64,000 bases of DNA from the NCBI RefSeq assembly GCF_029643425.1, contig NZ_CP119106.1, forward strand, positions 1,488,001-1,552,000, given 5' to 3'. The stretch is from Isoptericola sp. AK164 (lineage in GTDB: Bacteria; Actinomycetota; Actinomycetes; Actinomycetales; Cellulomonadaceae). Both the position numbers and the translations under genes were made by a program. Below are positions 11,595 through 20,357 of this stretch, piece by piece. Under the pieces are notes generated by a model. It was not told the DNA's origin. It made no database searches and was given only the letters and a program-made list of their open reading frames with translations. Position 1 is the stretch's first letter. The number at the start of each line of letters is the position of its first letter.

Positions 11595-12041
11595 ATGACC
11601 TCGTCCACCCCGTCCTGCTGCTCGCGCCGCCAGCTGCTGCGCGGCGCGGGCGCCGTCGCCGGCACCGCGGCCGTCGGCGGTGTCCTCGTGGCCTGCAGCG
11701 AGGGCACGGACCCGGCGGAGTCCGTGGACGACGTCGCCTCGACCGGTGCGGGGGAGGCGATCGTGGCGCTGGCCGACGTGCCGGTCGGCGGCGCGGTGAG
11801 CGCCGAGGTCGGGGGCGTCCCGGTCCTGGTCACGCAGCCGGCGGAGGGTGAGGTGCACGTCTTCAGCGCCGTGTGCACCCACCAGGGCTGCACCGTCACG
11901 CCGGGCGACGGCGTGCTCGAGTGCCCCTGCCACCGCTCGGTGTTCTCGCTCACCGACGCCGCCGTGCAGTCGGGGCCCGCGCCCGAGCCGCTGGGCGAGA
12001 TCTCCGTCGAGGTGTCCGGGGGCGACGTCGTGGTCGCCTGA
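11595..12041 (+). CDS. Exported Rieske [2Fe-2S] protein
   Basis: Electron-transfer protein of 148 residues. The N-terminus has a twin-arginine-like motif (CSRRQLLRGAG), a hydrophobic stretch and a lipobox-like LVAC, so it is probably exported folded and anchored at the outer face of the membrane. The C-terminal Rieske domain has both cluster-binding loops, CTHQGC (about 94-99) and CPCHRS (about 112-117). Start is ATG 11595, chosen because AGGAG lies seven bases upstream and the signal peptide then has normal length; a longer in-frame start at 11562 is less likely. No cytochrome b partner is adjacent, so it resembles the stand-alone actinobacterial Rieske proteins, redox partner unknown. Confidence 0.87.
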   Translation: MTSSTPSCCSRRQLLRGAGAVAGTAAVGGVLVACSEGTDPAESVDDVASTGAGEAIVALADVPVGGAVSAEVGGVPVLVTQPAEGEVHVFSAVCTHQGCTVTPGDGVLECPCHRSVFSLTDAAVQSGPAPEPLGEISVEVSGGDVVVA

Positions 12042-12048
12042 CAGTTCG

Positions 12049-12054
12049 TAGACT
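12049..12054 (+). promoter_or_regulatory. Putative -10 element of hisC (leaderless)
   Basis: TAGACT, six bases (GGTGCG) before the GTG start of hisC; the 15-base block differs at one position from that of hisD. This gives the hisC-sseB operon its own promoter after the split from hisD. Confidence 0.6.
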
Positions 12055-12060
12055 GGTGCG

Positions 12061-13194
12061 GTGTCCACCCCCGATGCACCGGTCCTGCCGCTGCGCCCCG
12101 AGCTCGCCGACGAGGTGCCCTACGGCGCCCCGCAGCTCGAGGTGCCCGTGCTGCTGAACGTCAACGAGAACCCGTACCCGCCCTCGGAGCAGGTCGTGGC
12201 GAGCATCGCCGCCGGCGTCGCCGACGCCGCGCGATCGCTCAACCGCTACCCGGACCGCGACTTCCCCGCGCTGCGCCAGGACCTCGCCGACTACCTGGCC
12301 GTGGAGTCGGGCGTGCGCGTGGCGCCGGAGCAGATCTGGGCGGCGAACGGGTCGAACGAGGTCATGCTGCACCTGCTGCAGGCGTTCGGCGGCCCCGGGC
12401 GCACGGCGCTGTCCTTCGCCCCGACCTACTCCATGTACCCGGAGTACGCCCGGGACACCCACACCCGCTGGGTCACGGGCCGCCGGGCCGAGGACTTCAC
12501 CATCGACCCGGACGCCGCGGCCGCGCTGGTCGAGGCCGAGCAGCCGTCGGTGATCCTGCTGGCCAGCCCCAACAACCCGACGGGGACCGCGCTGCCGCGC
12601 GAGACCCTCGAGGCGGTCCTGGACGCCGCGGCACGGGTCCCCGCCGTCGTCGTGGTCGACGAGGCGTACGCCGAGTTCCGGCGCGCGGGCACGCCGTCGG
12701 CCCTGGAGCTGCTGGAGGCGTACCCGCACCTGGCGGTGACCCGCACGATGTCCAAGGCGTTCGCCGCGGCAGGCCTGCGGCTCGGCTACCTCGCGGCGTC
12801 GACGGCGCTCGTCGACGCCCTGCGCGTGGTGCGGCTGCCGTACCACCTGTCGGCCGTCTCCCAGGCGACCGCGCGGGCCGCGCTCGCCCACCGCGACGCC
12901 CTGCTGGCTCAGGTCGCGGACCTGCGTGCGGAGCGTGACGCCCTCGTGGCATGGTTGCGTCGGCAGCGCAGCGCCGCGGGTCCGGTGCAGGTGGCCGAGA
13001 GCGACGCCAACTTCGTGCTCTTCGGGACCTTCGCCGACCGGCACGCCGTCTGGCAGGGCCTGCTGGACCGTGGCGTGCTGATCCGTGAGACCGGCCCGGA
13101 CGGCTGGTTGCGCGTCTCGGTCGGCACCCGCGAGGAGACCCAGGCGTTCCAGGACGCGCTGACCGACGTGATCGCCGAACAGGAGCAGGGATGA
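12061..13194 (+). CDS. hisC: Histidinol-phosphate aminotransferase
   Basis: PLP-dependent transaminase converting imidazole acetol phosphate to histidinol phosphate. 377 residues, normal for the family. Motifs seen: [11 protein letters not shown] near the N-terminus, [20 protein letters not shown], the [10 protein letters not shown] segment with the PLP-interacting Asp and Tyr, and the Schiff-base lysine in [18 protein letters not shown] start six bases after a -10 hexamer; no ribosome binding site. Overlaps hisB by ATGA. Confidence 0.96.
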   Translation: MSTPDAPVLPLRPELADEVPYGAPQLEVPVLLNVNENPYPPSEQVVASIAAGVADAARSLNRYPDRDFPALRQDLADYLAVESGVRVAPEQIWAANGSNEVMLHLLQAFGGPGRTALSFAPTYSMYPEYARDTHTRWVTGRRAEDFTIDPDAAAALVEAEQPSVILLASPNNPTGTALPRETLEAVLDAAARVPAVVVVDEAYAEFRRAGTPSALELLEAYPHLAVTRTMSKAFAAAGLRLGYLAASTALVDALRVVRLPYHLSAVSQATARAALAHRDALLAQVADLRAERDALVAWLRRQRSAAGPVQVAESDANFVLFGTFADRHAVWQGLLDRGVLIRETGPDGWLRVSVGTREETQAFQDALTDVIAEQEQG

Positions 13195-13793
13195 CAGGCC
13201 GCACCGCGCGCATCGAGCGCGCCACGAGCGAGTCCACCGTCGTCGTCGAGCTGGACCTCGACGGGACCGGGCGCACCGACATCTCCACCACGGTGCCTTT
13301 CTACGACCACATGCTCACCGCGCTGGGCAAGCACTCGCTGATCGACCTGACCGTGCGGGCCACCGGCGACACCGAGATCGACGCGCACCACACGGTCGAG
13401 GACACCGCGATCGTGCTGGGCGAGGCGCTCAAGCAGGCGCTGGGCGACAAGAGGGGCATCGCCCGGTTCGGCGACGCCCTGGTCCCGCTGGACGAGGCGC
13501 TCGCCCAGGCCGTGGTCGACGTCTCCGGGCGCCCCTACCTGGTGCACTCCGGCGAGCCGGCGGGGCAGGAGTACCACCTCATCGGCGGTCACTTCACGGG
13601 TTCGCTGACCCGGCACGTGCTCGAGTCGATCGCCCACCACGCCGACATCTGCCTCCACGTGCGCGTCCTGGCCGGCCGGGACCCGCACCACGTCGTCGAG
13701 GCCCAGTTCAAGGCCCTGGCCCGCGCGCTGCGGGCCGCCGTCGCCCTCGACCCGCGGGTCGAGGGCATCCCGTCGACCAAGGGAGCGCTGTAG
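13191..13793 (+). CDS. hisB: Imidazoleglycerol-phosphate dehydratase
   Basis: Dehydrates imidazole glycerol phosphate to imidazole acetol phosphate. 200 residues, monofunctional (no phosphatase domain), as usual in actinobacteria. Both di-histidine metal sites are present: DAHHTVEDT and the paired motif [10 protein letters not shown] with [22 protein letters not shown] start overlaps hisC by ATGA; GAGCAGGG lies upstream. Followed immediately by a GTG-start gene. Confidence 0.97.
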   Translation: MTGRTARIERATSESTVVVELDLDGTGRTDISTTVPFYDHMLTALGKHSLIDLTVRATGDTEIDAHHTVEDTAIVLGEALKQALGDKRGIARFGDALVPLDEALAQAVVDVSGRPYLVHSGEPAGQEYHLIGGHFTGSLTRHVLESIAHHADICLHVRVLAGRDPHHVVEAQFKALARALRAAVALDPRVEGIPSTKGAL

Positions 13794-14330
13794 GTGCCCG
13801 ACTACCCCGAACCCGACCAGCCCGGCCGGTCCGAGCCCGAGCTGCCGGACGACCTGGAGATCCCGGACGACCTGTCCGGCCTGACCGGCTCCGACGAGCC
13901 CGAGATCGCGGTGCTCATCACCCAGGTCGCCGACGCCGAGGCGCTGGCGGCGGCCTGCGTGCTGGCGCAGATCGAGGTCGACGCGGTGCCCACCCCCGTG
14001 GGGTCCCTGGCCGTCCTGCGCGACCGCACCGGCGACGCGCCGCGCACGGCGGCGGCCCGCATCTCGCAGGTCGTCAAGGGCGTGCCGCTCGTGCTGGTGA
14101 CGCGCGACGGCGAGCAGCTGACCTGCCACCGGTACGCCGACGGCGCCGACGACGGCGAGCTGCCGCCCGGTCTCGTGCTCGGCGGTGCACCGGAGGCGCT
14201 GGAGGACCTGCTCACCGGCCACCTGAGCCTCGACGAGCTGCCCGGCGTGGTCTCCTCCGACGGCATCGGCCGGCTCAAGGCCGTCCGCATGCTCTCCGCC
14301 GTGTCCCGCAAGGTCCGGAAGAAGAAGTGA
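13794..14330 (+). CDS. Hypothetical protein in the his operon
   Basis: 178 residues, not recognised. The first 40 residues are acidic and proline-rich (with the near repeat [10 protein letters not shown]); residues about 40-110 look like an alpha/beta fold ([30 protein letters not shown]); the C-terminus is basic ([10 protein letters not shown]). No signal peptide or membrane segment. It starts with GTG directly after the hisB stop and its stop overlaps the hisH start, so it is co-translated with them. Actinobacterial his operons often carry a protein here, but I know no function; a role in histidine synthesis is only suggested by position. Confidence 0.8.
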   Translation: MPDYPEPDQPGRSEPELPDDLEIPDDLSGLTGSDEPEIAVLITQVADAEALAAACVLAQIEVDAVPTPVGSLAVLRDRTGDAPRTAAARISQVVKGVPLVLVTRDGEQLTCHRYADGADDGELPPGLVLGGAPEALEDLLTGHLSLDELPGVVSSDGIGRLKAVRMLSAVSRKVRKKK

Positions 14331-15076
14331 TGGAGTCCTCCGAGAGCTCCGGGCTGCTGCCCGACGACGGGGCGGCGGCCGAGCTGAACGCGCGCCCGGC
14401 CCCCGCCGCCCGCAGCACCCACCGCCCGAGCGTCGTCGTGCTCGACTACGGGTTCGGCAACGTGCGCTCCGCGGTGCGCGCCCTGGAGCGCGTCGGCGCG
14501 GACGTCGAGCTGACGGCCGACCGGCACGCGGCCGGCGAGGCCGACGGGCTCGTCGTCCCGGGTGTCGGCGCCTTCGCCGCGTGCATGGCCGGACTGCGCG
14601 AGGTGCGCGGCGACCAGGTGGTGGACCGGCGGCTCGCCGGCGGACGCCCGGTGCTGGGCATCTGCGTCGGCATGCAGGTCATGTTCGACGCCGGGGTCGA
14701 GCACGGCGTGCGGGCCGAGGGGCTGGGGGAGTGGCGCGGCGTCGTCGACCGCCTGGACGCCCCGGTGGTGCCCCACATGGGGTGGTCGCGGGTGGAGGCC
14801 GCCGCGGGCTCGACCCTGTTCCGCGGGGTGGAGGACGAGCGCTTCTACTTCGTCCACTCCTACGCGGCGCAGTCCTTCACCCAGGGCCACGACGACGGCG
14901 CCGACCCGCGCTTCACCCCGCCGCGCGTCACCTGGTCCTCCCACGGCCCGGCCGGGTCGGCGGCGCGGTTCGTCGCCGCCGTCGAGGACGGCCCCCTGTC
15001 CGCCACGCAGTTCCACCCCGAGAAGTCCGGCGACGCCGGCGCGACCCTGCTCGAGAACTGGGTGCGCTCGCTCTGA
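14330..15076 (+). CDS. hisH: Imidazole glycerol phosphate synthase, glutamine amidotransferase subunit
   Basis: Class I glutamine amidotransferase that supplies ammonia to HisF. 248 residues; the core starts at [19 protein letters not shown]. The nucleophile cysteine is in [13 protein letters not shown] and the His-Glu pair in FHPEKSGD. There is an unusual N-terminal extension of about 30 residues before the core. ATG 14330 (TGATG overlap) is preferred to GTG 14327. The HisF partner is not in this window. Confidence 0.94.
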   Translation: MESSESSGLLPDDGAAAELNARPAPAARSTHRPSVVVLDYGFGNVRSAVRALERVGADVELTADRHAAGEADGLVVPGVGAFAACMAGLREVRGDQVVDRRLAGGRPVLGICVGMQVMFDAGVEHGVRAEGLGEWRGVVDRLDAPVVPHMGWSRVEAAAGSTLFRGVEDERFYFVHSYAAQSFTQGHDDGADPRFTPPRVTWSSHGPAGSAARFVAAVEDGPLSATQFHPEKSGDAGATLLENWVRSL

Positions 15077-15110
15077 CCGCCCTCTCCCACCACGACTGGA
15101 GAACCCCCGC

Positions 15111-15842
15111 ATGACCGAACGCCTCGTGCTGCTGCCCGCCGTCGACGTCGCCGACGGCCAGGCCGTCCGCCTCGTCCAGGGCGAGGCCGGCTCCGAGACC
15201 TCGTACGGCGACCCGCTGTCCGCCGCGCTCGACTGGCAGACCGGCGGCGCCGAGTGGATCCACCTCGTCGACCTCGACGCCGCCTTCGGGCGGGGCTCGA
15301 ACGCCGACCTGCTGGCCCGCGTCGTGGGGGAGGTCGACGTCCAGGTCGAGCTGTCCGGCGGCATCCGGGACGACGCCTCGCTCGAGCGGGCGCTCGCGAC
15401 CGGTGCGCGGCGCGTCAACATCGGCACCGCCGCGCTGGAGGACCCCGAGTGGACCGCGCGGGTGATCGCCGAGCACGGTGACGCCGTGGCCGTCGGCCTC
15501 GACGTGCGCGGCACGACGCTGGCCGCGCGGGGCTGGACCCGCGAGGGCGGTGACCTGTGGGAGGTCCTCGAGCGCCTCGACGCGGCCGGCTGCGCACGCT
15601 ACGTCGTCACCGACGTCACCAAGGACGGCACGCTGCGCGGTCCGAACGTCGACCTGCTGCGCGAGGTCGCCTCGCGCACCCCGGCCAAGGTGGTCGCCTC
15701 GGGCGGCATCTCCTCCCTCGACGACCTCGCCGCGCTGCGCACCCTGACCGGTGACGGCGTCGAGGGCGCCGTCGTCGGCAAGGCGCTGTACGCCGGTGCC
15801 TTCACGCTGCCGCAGGCGCTCGACGTGGCGGGCCGGCCATGA
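15111..15842 (+). CDS. priA: Phosphoribosyl isomerase, HisA or bifunctional PriA
   Basis: (beta/alpha)8-barrel isomerase that converts ProFAR to PRFAR. 243 residues. Catalytic aspartates are visible in [15 protein letters not shown] and in [15 protein letters not shown]; phosphate-binding glycines occur in ELSGGIRDD and VASGGISS. In actinobacteria lacking trpF this enzyme also serves tryptophan synthesis (PriA); the sequence fits PriA but dual activity cannot be proven here. ATG start with GGAG upstream; its stop overlaps the next gene by ATGA. Confidence 0.95.
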   Translation: MTERLVLLPAVDVADGQAVRLVQGEAGSETSYGDPLSAALDWQTGGAEWIHLVDLDAAFGRGSNADLLARVVGEVDVQVELSGGIRDDASLERALATGARRVNIGTAALEDPEWTARVIAEHGDAVAVGLDVRGTTLAARGWTREGGDLWEVLERLDAAGCARYVVTDVTKDGTLRGPNVDLLREVASRTPAKVVASGGISSLDDLAALRTLTGDGVEGAVVGKALYAGAFTLPQALDVAGRP

Positions 15843-16576
15843 GGTCGATCCAGCCCACGAGCCAGTTCTCCGGCGACGACGGCTCCGCGGACGTCGAGCT
15901 GGTCCGCCGGCTCGACGGCTGGCGCGCCGGCACGGTCCCGCTGCGCGACGTCGTGGCCCGGCTGGCCGAGACCCGCGTGCTCGTCCCGGTGCTGGCGGAG
16001 GTCGAGTCCGAGGCCACCGTGCAGCACGACGGCGAGGAGCTCACGGTGGACAAGGAGGCCTCGGCCGGCGTCGTGGCGCTCGAGTCGCCCGACGGCCGCC
16101 GGGCCCTGCCGGTCTTCTCCTCCGTGGCGGCGATGCAGGCCTGGCGCCCCGACGCCCGACCGGTCCCGGCCGAGGCGGTGCGCGCCGCGCTGTCGGCGGT
16201 GAACGAGAAGTGGTCCCTGCTGGTGCTGGACCCGTCGGGTCCGGTCACCGTCCAGATCCCGCGACCGGCGGTCTGGGCGCTCGCCCAGGGCGTCGAGTGG
16301 CGTCCCGCGCTGGTCCCGACCGACGACGGCCTCGAGGTGGACGCGGAGGTGTCCCGGGCCATCGCCGACGCGGCCGCCCCGGTGCAGCACGTCGTCCGCG
16401 CGACGGCGGTCCCGGGTCGGTCGGCGGAGGTGGCCGTCCGGCTGGAGCTGAACCCGGGCCTGGACCGGGCCGGTCTCGACACCGTGCTGGGCCAGGTCAA
16501 CGCCCGTCTCGCCGCGGCCAAGGTCGTCGCCGAGCGGGTGGACTCCCTCGAGCTGCGGATCGCCGCCGCCCGCTGA
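15839..16576 (+). CDS. SseB-family protein
   Basis: A 245-residue cytoplasmic protein with an SseB N-terminal domain ([15 protein letters not shown], then [24 protein letters not shown]), the arrangement typical of actinobacterial SseB-like proteins found at the end of the his operon. Molecular role unknown; the family was named from an E. coli protein of uncertain function. Overlaps priA by ATGA. Ends in a hairpin shared with the convergent protease gene. Confidence 0.85.
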   Translation: MRSIQPTSQFSGDDGSADVELVRRLDGWRAGTVPLRDVVARLAETRVLVPVLAEVESEATVQHDGEELTVDKEASAGVVALESPDGRRALPVFSSVAAMQAWRPDARPVPAEAVRAALSAVNEKWSLLVLDPSGPVTVQIPRPAVWALAQGVEWRPALVPTDDGLEVDAEVSRAIADAAAPVQHVVRATAVPGRSAEVAVRLELNPGLDRAGLDTVLGQVNARLAAAKVVAERVDSLELRIAAAR

Positions 16577-16595
16577 GGCCGCGGCGTCGGCCTCA
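16574..16595. terminator. Hairpin spanning both convergent stop codons
   Basis: Perfect 7-bp stem TGAGGCC/GGCCTCA with an 8-base loop. The outer TGA of the left arm is the sseB stop and the outer TCA of the right arm is the stop of the minus-strand protease gene. Possible short bidirectional terminator. Confidence 0.45.
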
Positions 16596-17321
16596 GCAGG
16601 CCGGTAGCGGCGTGAACGCGCTGGTGTCGTCGAGCATCTCGCGCAGCGTCGACTGCGGCACCACCAGGGAGCGTCCGTCGGTCGTCTTGGCGTACACCAC
16701 GCCGATGACCCGGCCGGACTCGTCCAGGGCCGCGGAGCCGGAGGACCCGGGCTCGACGGGGGCGTCGGTGACGAGCACCTCGCCGAGGTTCTCGTTGAGC
16801 GGGTCGGTCGTGGTGCCGATCACCTCGCCCGCGGTCACGGTCAGCCTGCCGCCCGACGGGTAGCCGACGACGCTCACCCGGGCACCCGGCTCGGGGTCCG
16901 CCTCGGCGAGCTCGGGGGAGGACGGCAGCTCGTCCTCGGTGCGGACCACGGCGAGGTCGGCGAGCGTCGCGGTGCTCGCCGCCGAGACGTCGATGTCGCG
17001 GCCGTCGTAGGTGTTGACCTGCAACGACTCCGAGTCCGCCACGACGTGCCGGTTGGTGATCAGCGTCGTGGCGTCGAGGGCGAACCCGGACCCGGTGGAC
17101 AGCCCCTCGCAGCCCACGTTGCGGATCCGCACCGCCATGCGCTGCACGGCGTCGAAGCCGTCGGGGGAGAGCCGTCCGGACTCGGCCGCGTCGAGCGACG
17201 GTGCCGCCACGCTCGGGACGATGTCGGCCGGCACCGACGGGGGCATGTCCGGCAGCGTGCCGCACGCCGCGACGACGGCGACGCCCGCCGCCGCCAGGGC
17301 GCCCCGCACCGGCGCCCTCAC
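16593..17321 (-). CDS. Exported trypsin-like serine protease (S1 fold lipoprotein)
   Basis: 242-residue putative extracytoplasmic protease. The N-terminus is a lipoprotein signal with hydrophobic core and lipobox VVAAC (about residue 19). The catalytic triad is visible: His in TNRHVVAD, Asp in ADLAVV and Ser in EPGSSGSAALDESG. Length is that of a bare chymotrypsin-like domain, no PDZ domain, so it is not a full HtrA/DegP. The GTG start overlaps the stop of the upstream coiled-coil gene as GTGA, so the two proteins are probably made together. Substrate unknown. Confidence 0.88.
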   Translation of the reverse strand: MRAPVRGALAAAGVAVVAACGTLPDMPPSVPADIVPSVAAPSLDAAESGRLSPDGFDAVQRMAVRIRNVGCEGLSTGSGFALDATTLITNRHVVADSESLQVNTYDGRDIDVSAASTATLADLAVVRTEDELPSSPELAEADPEPGARVSVVGYPSGGRLTVTAGEVIGTTTDPLNENLGEVLVTDAPVEPGSSGSAALDESGRVIGVVYAKTTDGRSLVVPQSTLREMLDDTSAFTPLPAC

Positions 17322-17914
17322 TGGGCCAGCTCCTGCTGCAGCTGCTCGTTGGCCTCGCCGGCCTCGTTGCACAGCGCCTGCACGTCGTCGCCGAACCGGT
17401 CGAGGTCGGCCGGGTCGTAGGCCTCCCGGTTCTCCAGGTAGCCGATGAGCTGGAACTGGGCCTGGGTGCACTGCTCGAGCGCCGTGGCCACGACCCCCGC
17501 GGCCTCGCTGACCCGGCGCTGGTAGTCGAGGTACTGCTGGCTGGCGACGTTCTCGTCGCCGAGCTGGGCCTTCTCGTCGGCCAGCTCGGTGATCCGCTCC
17601 GTGGCCGTGTCGAGCTGCTCGCGGGCCGCGACGAGCTCGGCCGTGACGCCGTCGAGCTCGACCTGCAGCGCCGCGACCTCGTCGGCGTACCGCTGGGCCT
17701 CGGACTCCCACTCGGCGGCGTGGTCCTCCCAGGCCGTCGTGGTCTGCCACAGGTAGCCCGCGGTCGCGAGGGTCACGATGAGGGCGATCCCGAGGACCAC
17801 GGCGGTGACGCGCGCCCCGCGGCCGGGACGGCGGGGCGCGCGACGTCCCGGTGCGGGGTCCTCGGGCCGGTGCACCGGCCCCGCGGCCTCCCAGGACGGC
17901 GTGGGGGAGGTCAT
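17318..17914 (-). CDS. Membrane-anchored coiled-coil protein
   Basis: 198 residues: a basic proline-rich cytoplasmic N-terminus, a single transmembrane helix (about 37-58, VTAVVLGIALIVTLATAGYL), then a long heptad-like helix (about 65-135, rich in Glu, Ala and Leu) and a C-terminal segment with two cysteines (EQCTQAQF, ALCNEAG). Probably extracytoplasmic coiled coil. No family recognised. Overlap with the downstream protease gene suggests a shared extracytoplasmic function; this is inference. Confidence 0.75.
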   Translation of the reverse strand: MTSPTPSWEAAGPVHRPEDPAPGRRAPRRPGRGARVTAVVLGIALIVTLATAGYLWQTTTAWEDHAAEWESEAQRYADEVAALQVELDGVTAELVAAREQLDTATERITELADEKAQLGDENVASQQYLDYQRRVSEAAGVVATALEQCTQAQFQLIGYLENREAYDPADLDRFGDDVQALCNEAGEANEQLQQELAQ

Positions 17915-17915
17915 G

Positions 17916-18281
17916 TCAGACGACGGAGCCCGTGAAGGCCTCCCCGGGCCCCTCGCCGGGGGCGTCCGGGACGACGGAGGCCTCGCGGAAGGCGAGCTGC
18001 AGGGAGCGCAGGCCGTCGCGCAGCGAGCGGGCGTGCTGGTTCCCGATGTCGGGGGCGCTGGCCGTGACGAGCGCGGCCAGGGCGGTGATGAGCTTGCGGG
18101 CCTCGTCGAGGTCGAGGTGCTCGGGGGCGTCGTCCTCGGCGGCGAGGCCGCACTTGACCGCCGCGGCGCTCATGAGGTGGACCGCGGAGGTGGTGATGAC
18201 CTCGACGGCGGCCACGTCGGCGATGTCGCGCGTGGCCCCGGTCGCGTCGAGGGGGTCGGTGCTGGCGTTCATGGGGTCCAT
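17916..18281 (-). CDS. DUF1844 domain protein
   Basis: 121-residue soluble protein matching DUF1844: RDIADVAAVEVITTSAVHLM, AAVKCGLA, DLDEARKLITALAALVTASA, LRDGLRSLQLAFREAS. Function unknown. In many actinobacteria this gene lies just upstream of infC, but here fur-katA intervenes. ATG 18281 with GGAGGT upstream; an alternative ATG is three codons downstream. One base separates it from the coiled-coil gene, so the three minus-strand genes form an operon. Confidence 0.86.
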   Translation of the reverse strand: MDPMNASTDPLDATGATRDIADVAAVEVITTSAVHLMSAAAVKCGLAAEDDAPEHLDLDEARKLITALAALVTASAPDIGNQHARSLRDGLRSLQLAFREASVVPDAPGEGPGEAFTGSVV

Positions 18282-18307
18282 CTTGGCACCTCCCGGCGCC
18301 CGGACGA

Positions 18308-18343
18308 CCGAGGCCGGACCCGCGCGTGCGGGTCCGGCCTCGG
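18308..18343 (-). terminator. Strong hairpin downstream of katA
   Basis: Perfect 16-bp stem (CCGAGGCCGGACCCGC and its complement) with a GCGT loop, 64 bases beyond the katA stop. No T-tract. Probably terminates fur-katA transcription. Confidence 0.65.
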
Positions 18344-18406
18344 TGCGGGGGCGACGCCGGCGAGATCCGGCGCCGACGGCGCCCCCGGGACGTCAGCGCG
18401 TGAGCG

Positions 18407-19855
18407 TCACGCGGCGACCTCGGAGCGCAGCTTCGCCCCGAGCTCGGCGTCCACGTTCGTCCAGTACTGGAAGAACCGCTCACGGATCTCGTCGATCGTG
18501 ATGGCCTTGCCCTGGCCGGTCAGCGTCTCGAGGAAGCGCGCCTTGGCCGCGTCGTCGAAGACCTCGCGGTACAGGGTGCCGGCCTGGCCGAAGTCGTCGT
18601 CCTCGGCATGCAGGGTGTAGGCCGAGCGCATGAGCTCGCCGTCGGTCTCCCAGCTGCCCTCGGAGGCGCGCGCCGGGTCCGCGGCCGGGCCGCCGAACGA
18701 GTTCGGCGTGTAGACCGGGTGCTCGGGACCGTTGAAGTGGTACTGCATCGGCCCCTGGTGCATGTAGGTGTGCACCTCGGAGGCGTGCGGCTGGTTCACC
18801 GGCAGCTGGTTGAAGTTCGCACCGATGCGGTGGCGGTGCGCGTCGTTGTACGAGAACACGCGCGCCATGAGCATCTTGTCGGGCGAGATGTCGGTGCCGG
18901 GCACCTGGTTGCCCGGGGAGAACGCGGCCTGCTCGATCTCCGCGAAGAAGTTGCGCGGGTTGCGGTTCAGGGTGAACGTGCCGACCTTGATGAGCGGGTA
19001 GTCCGCGTGCGGCCAGACCTTCGTCATGTCGAACGGGTTGAAGCGGTACGTCTTGGCGTCCTCGTACGGCATGACCTGGACCTTGACGTCCCACGAGGGG
19101 TGCTCGCCGCGCTCGATCGCCTCGTACAGGTCGCGGCGGTAGTAGTCCGCGTCCTCGCCGGCGATGCGCTCGGCGTCGGCGTTGCTCATCATCTCGACGC
19201 CCTGCTTCGCGATGAAGTGGTACTGCACCCAGAAGCGCTCGCCCTCGGCGTTGATCCACTGGTAGGTGTGCGAGCCGTAGCCGTTGAGGTGCCGCCACGA
19301 CCGCGACAGCCCGCGGTCGCCCATGAGGTAGGTCACCTGGTGGGCGGACTCGGGCGACAGGGTCCAGAAGTCCCACTGCATGTCCGCGTCCCGCAGCCCG
19401 GAGGCGCCGAGACGCTTCTGGGAGTGGATGAAGTCCGGGAACTTCATCGCGTCGCGCAGGAAGAACACCGGCGTGTTGTTGCCGACGACGTCGAGGTTGC
19501 CCTCTTCCGTGTAGAAACGCAGCGCGAACCCGCGCACGTCGCGCCAGGTGTCGGGGGAGCCCTGCTCGCCGGCCACGGACGAGAACCGCAGCAGGGTCTC
19601 GGAGGTCGCACCCGGCTGGAACACGGCGGCGGAGGTGTACTGCGAGACGTCCTCGGTGACCACGAACTCGCCGAACGCGCCGCCGCCCTTGGCGTGCGGG
19701 TTGCGCTCGGGGACGCGCTCGCGGTTGAAGGACGCGAGCTTCTCGACCAGGTAGCGGTCGTGCAGCACGGTGGGGCCGTCGGCGCCGACGGTGAGCGAGT
19801 ACTGGTCGCTCGCGACCGGGCTGCCGGTCTGCGTCGTCGTGTGGGGGGTCGTCAT
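18407..19855 (-). CDS. katA: Catalase (monofunctional heme catalase)
   Basis: Decomposes hydrogen peroxide to water and oxygen. 482 residues, the size of small-subunit catalases. Seen: the active-site histidine region [34 protein letters not shown], the distal asparagine region [13 protein letters not shown], and the proximal heme tyrosine in [20 protein letters not shown] lies upstream of the ATG. It is 27 bases downstream of a fur-type regulator on the same strand, so the two form a peroxide-defence operon. Confidence 0.97.
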   Translation of the reverse strand: MTTPHTTTQTGSPVASDQYSLTVGADGPTVLHDRYLVEKLASFNRERVPERNPHAKGGGAFGEFVVTEDVSQYTSAAVFQPGATSETLLRFSSVAGEQGSPDTWRDVRGFALRFYTEEGNLDVVGNNTPVFFLRDAMKFPDFIHSQKRLGASGLRDADMQWDFWTLSPESAHQVTYLMGDRGLSRSWRHLNGYGSHTYQWINAEGERFWVQYHFIAKQGVEMMSNADAERIAGEDADYYRRDLYEAIERGEHPSWDVKVQVMPYEDAKTYRFNPFDMTKVWPHADYPLIKVGTFTLNRNPRNFFAEIEQAAFSPGNQVPGTDISPDKMLMARVFSYNDAHRHRIGANFNQLPVNQPHASEVHTYMHQGPMQYHFNGPEHPVYTPNSFGGPAADPARASEGSWETDGELMRSAYTLHAEDDDFGQAGTLYREVFDDAAKARFLETLTGQGKAITIDEIRERFFQYWTNVDAELGAKLRSEVAA

Positions 19856-19882
19856 GGGGGACGTCCTTTCTCGGGGGATCTT

Positions 19883-20320
19883 TCAGGAGGCGTCGGTGCA
19901 CGCGGGGCACATGCCCCAGAACGTCACCTCGGCGAGGTCGACGGAGAAGCCGTGGGCGTCGCCGGGCACGAGGCAGGGAGCCGGCCCGACGGCGCAGTCG
20001 ACGTCGGCGACGGCGCCGCACCCGCGGCAGACCACGTGGTGGTGGTTGTCGCCGACCCGTCGCTCGTAGCGTGCGGGGTGCCCGGCGGGCTCCACGCGGC
20101 GCAGCAGGTCGGCGTCGGTCAGGGTGTGCAGGGAGTCGTAGACCGCCTGCACCGAGGCGGAGCCGAGCTCGGCGCGCACGGCCCGCACCACGGTGTCGGC
20201 CGTCGAGTGCTGGTGCTCGCCGAGCGCGCGCAGGACGGCGAGGCGCACACCGGTCACGCGCAGACCGGCGTCGCGCAGCAGGCGGCGCTCCGTCGACGTG
20301 TCGGCCGGTGTGGTGCTCAT
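19883..20320 (-). CDS. Fur-family regulator, probably peroxide-sensing (PerR/FurA/CatR type)
   Basis: 145-residue metal-dependent repressor. The N-terminal winged helix contains [24 protein letters not shown] and [19 protein letters not shown]; the metal-binding region has [13 protein letters not shown] and a second CPAC pair, giving the structural zinc site. Start ATG 20320 rather than an upstream start because homology begins there and a TAGGGT hexamer sits seven bases before it. It precedes katA, and a PerR-type palindrome overlaps its promoter, so it probably represses itself and katA until peroxide oxidises it. PerR versus iron-Fur cannot be decided by motif alone; the catalase neighbour favours peroxide. 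Confidence 0.92.
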   Translation of the reverse strand: MSTTPADTSTERRLLRDAGLRVTGVRLAVLRALGEHQHSTADTVVRAVRAELGSASVQAVYDSLHTLTDADLLRRVEPAGHPARYERRVGDNHHHVVCRGCGAVADVDCAVGPAPCLVPGDAHGFSVDLAEVTFWGMCPACTDAS

Positions 20321-20327
20321 GGCAACC

Positions 20328-20333
20328 ACCCTA
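20328..20333 (-). promoter_or_regulatory. Putative -10 element of fur-katA (leaderless)
   Basis: TAGGGT on the minus strand, seven bases before the fur ATG. The corresponding -35 zone falls inside the palindrome at 20343-20357. Confidence 0.55.
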
Positions 20334-20342
20334 GGTGCTTCT

Positions 20343-20357
20343 CTGGAATGATTCCAG
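20343..20357. promoter_or_regulatory. PerR/Fur-type operator palindrome
   Basis: CTGGAATGATTCCAG, a perfect 7-1-7 palindrome, the geometry of PerR/Fur boxes. It covers the -35/spacer zone of the fur-katA promoter, a good place for repression. Confidence 0.65.

Noticed and set aside
15082-15094. CTCTCCCACCACG shared between the priA upstream region and the pheS leader
   Set aside because: Thirteen bases, no structure or regulatory logic; likely chance.
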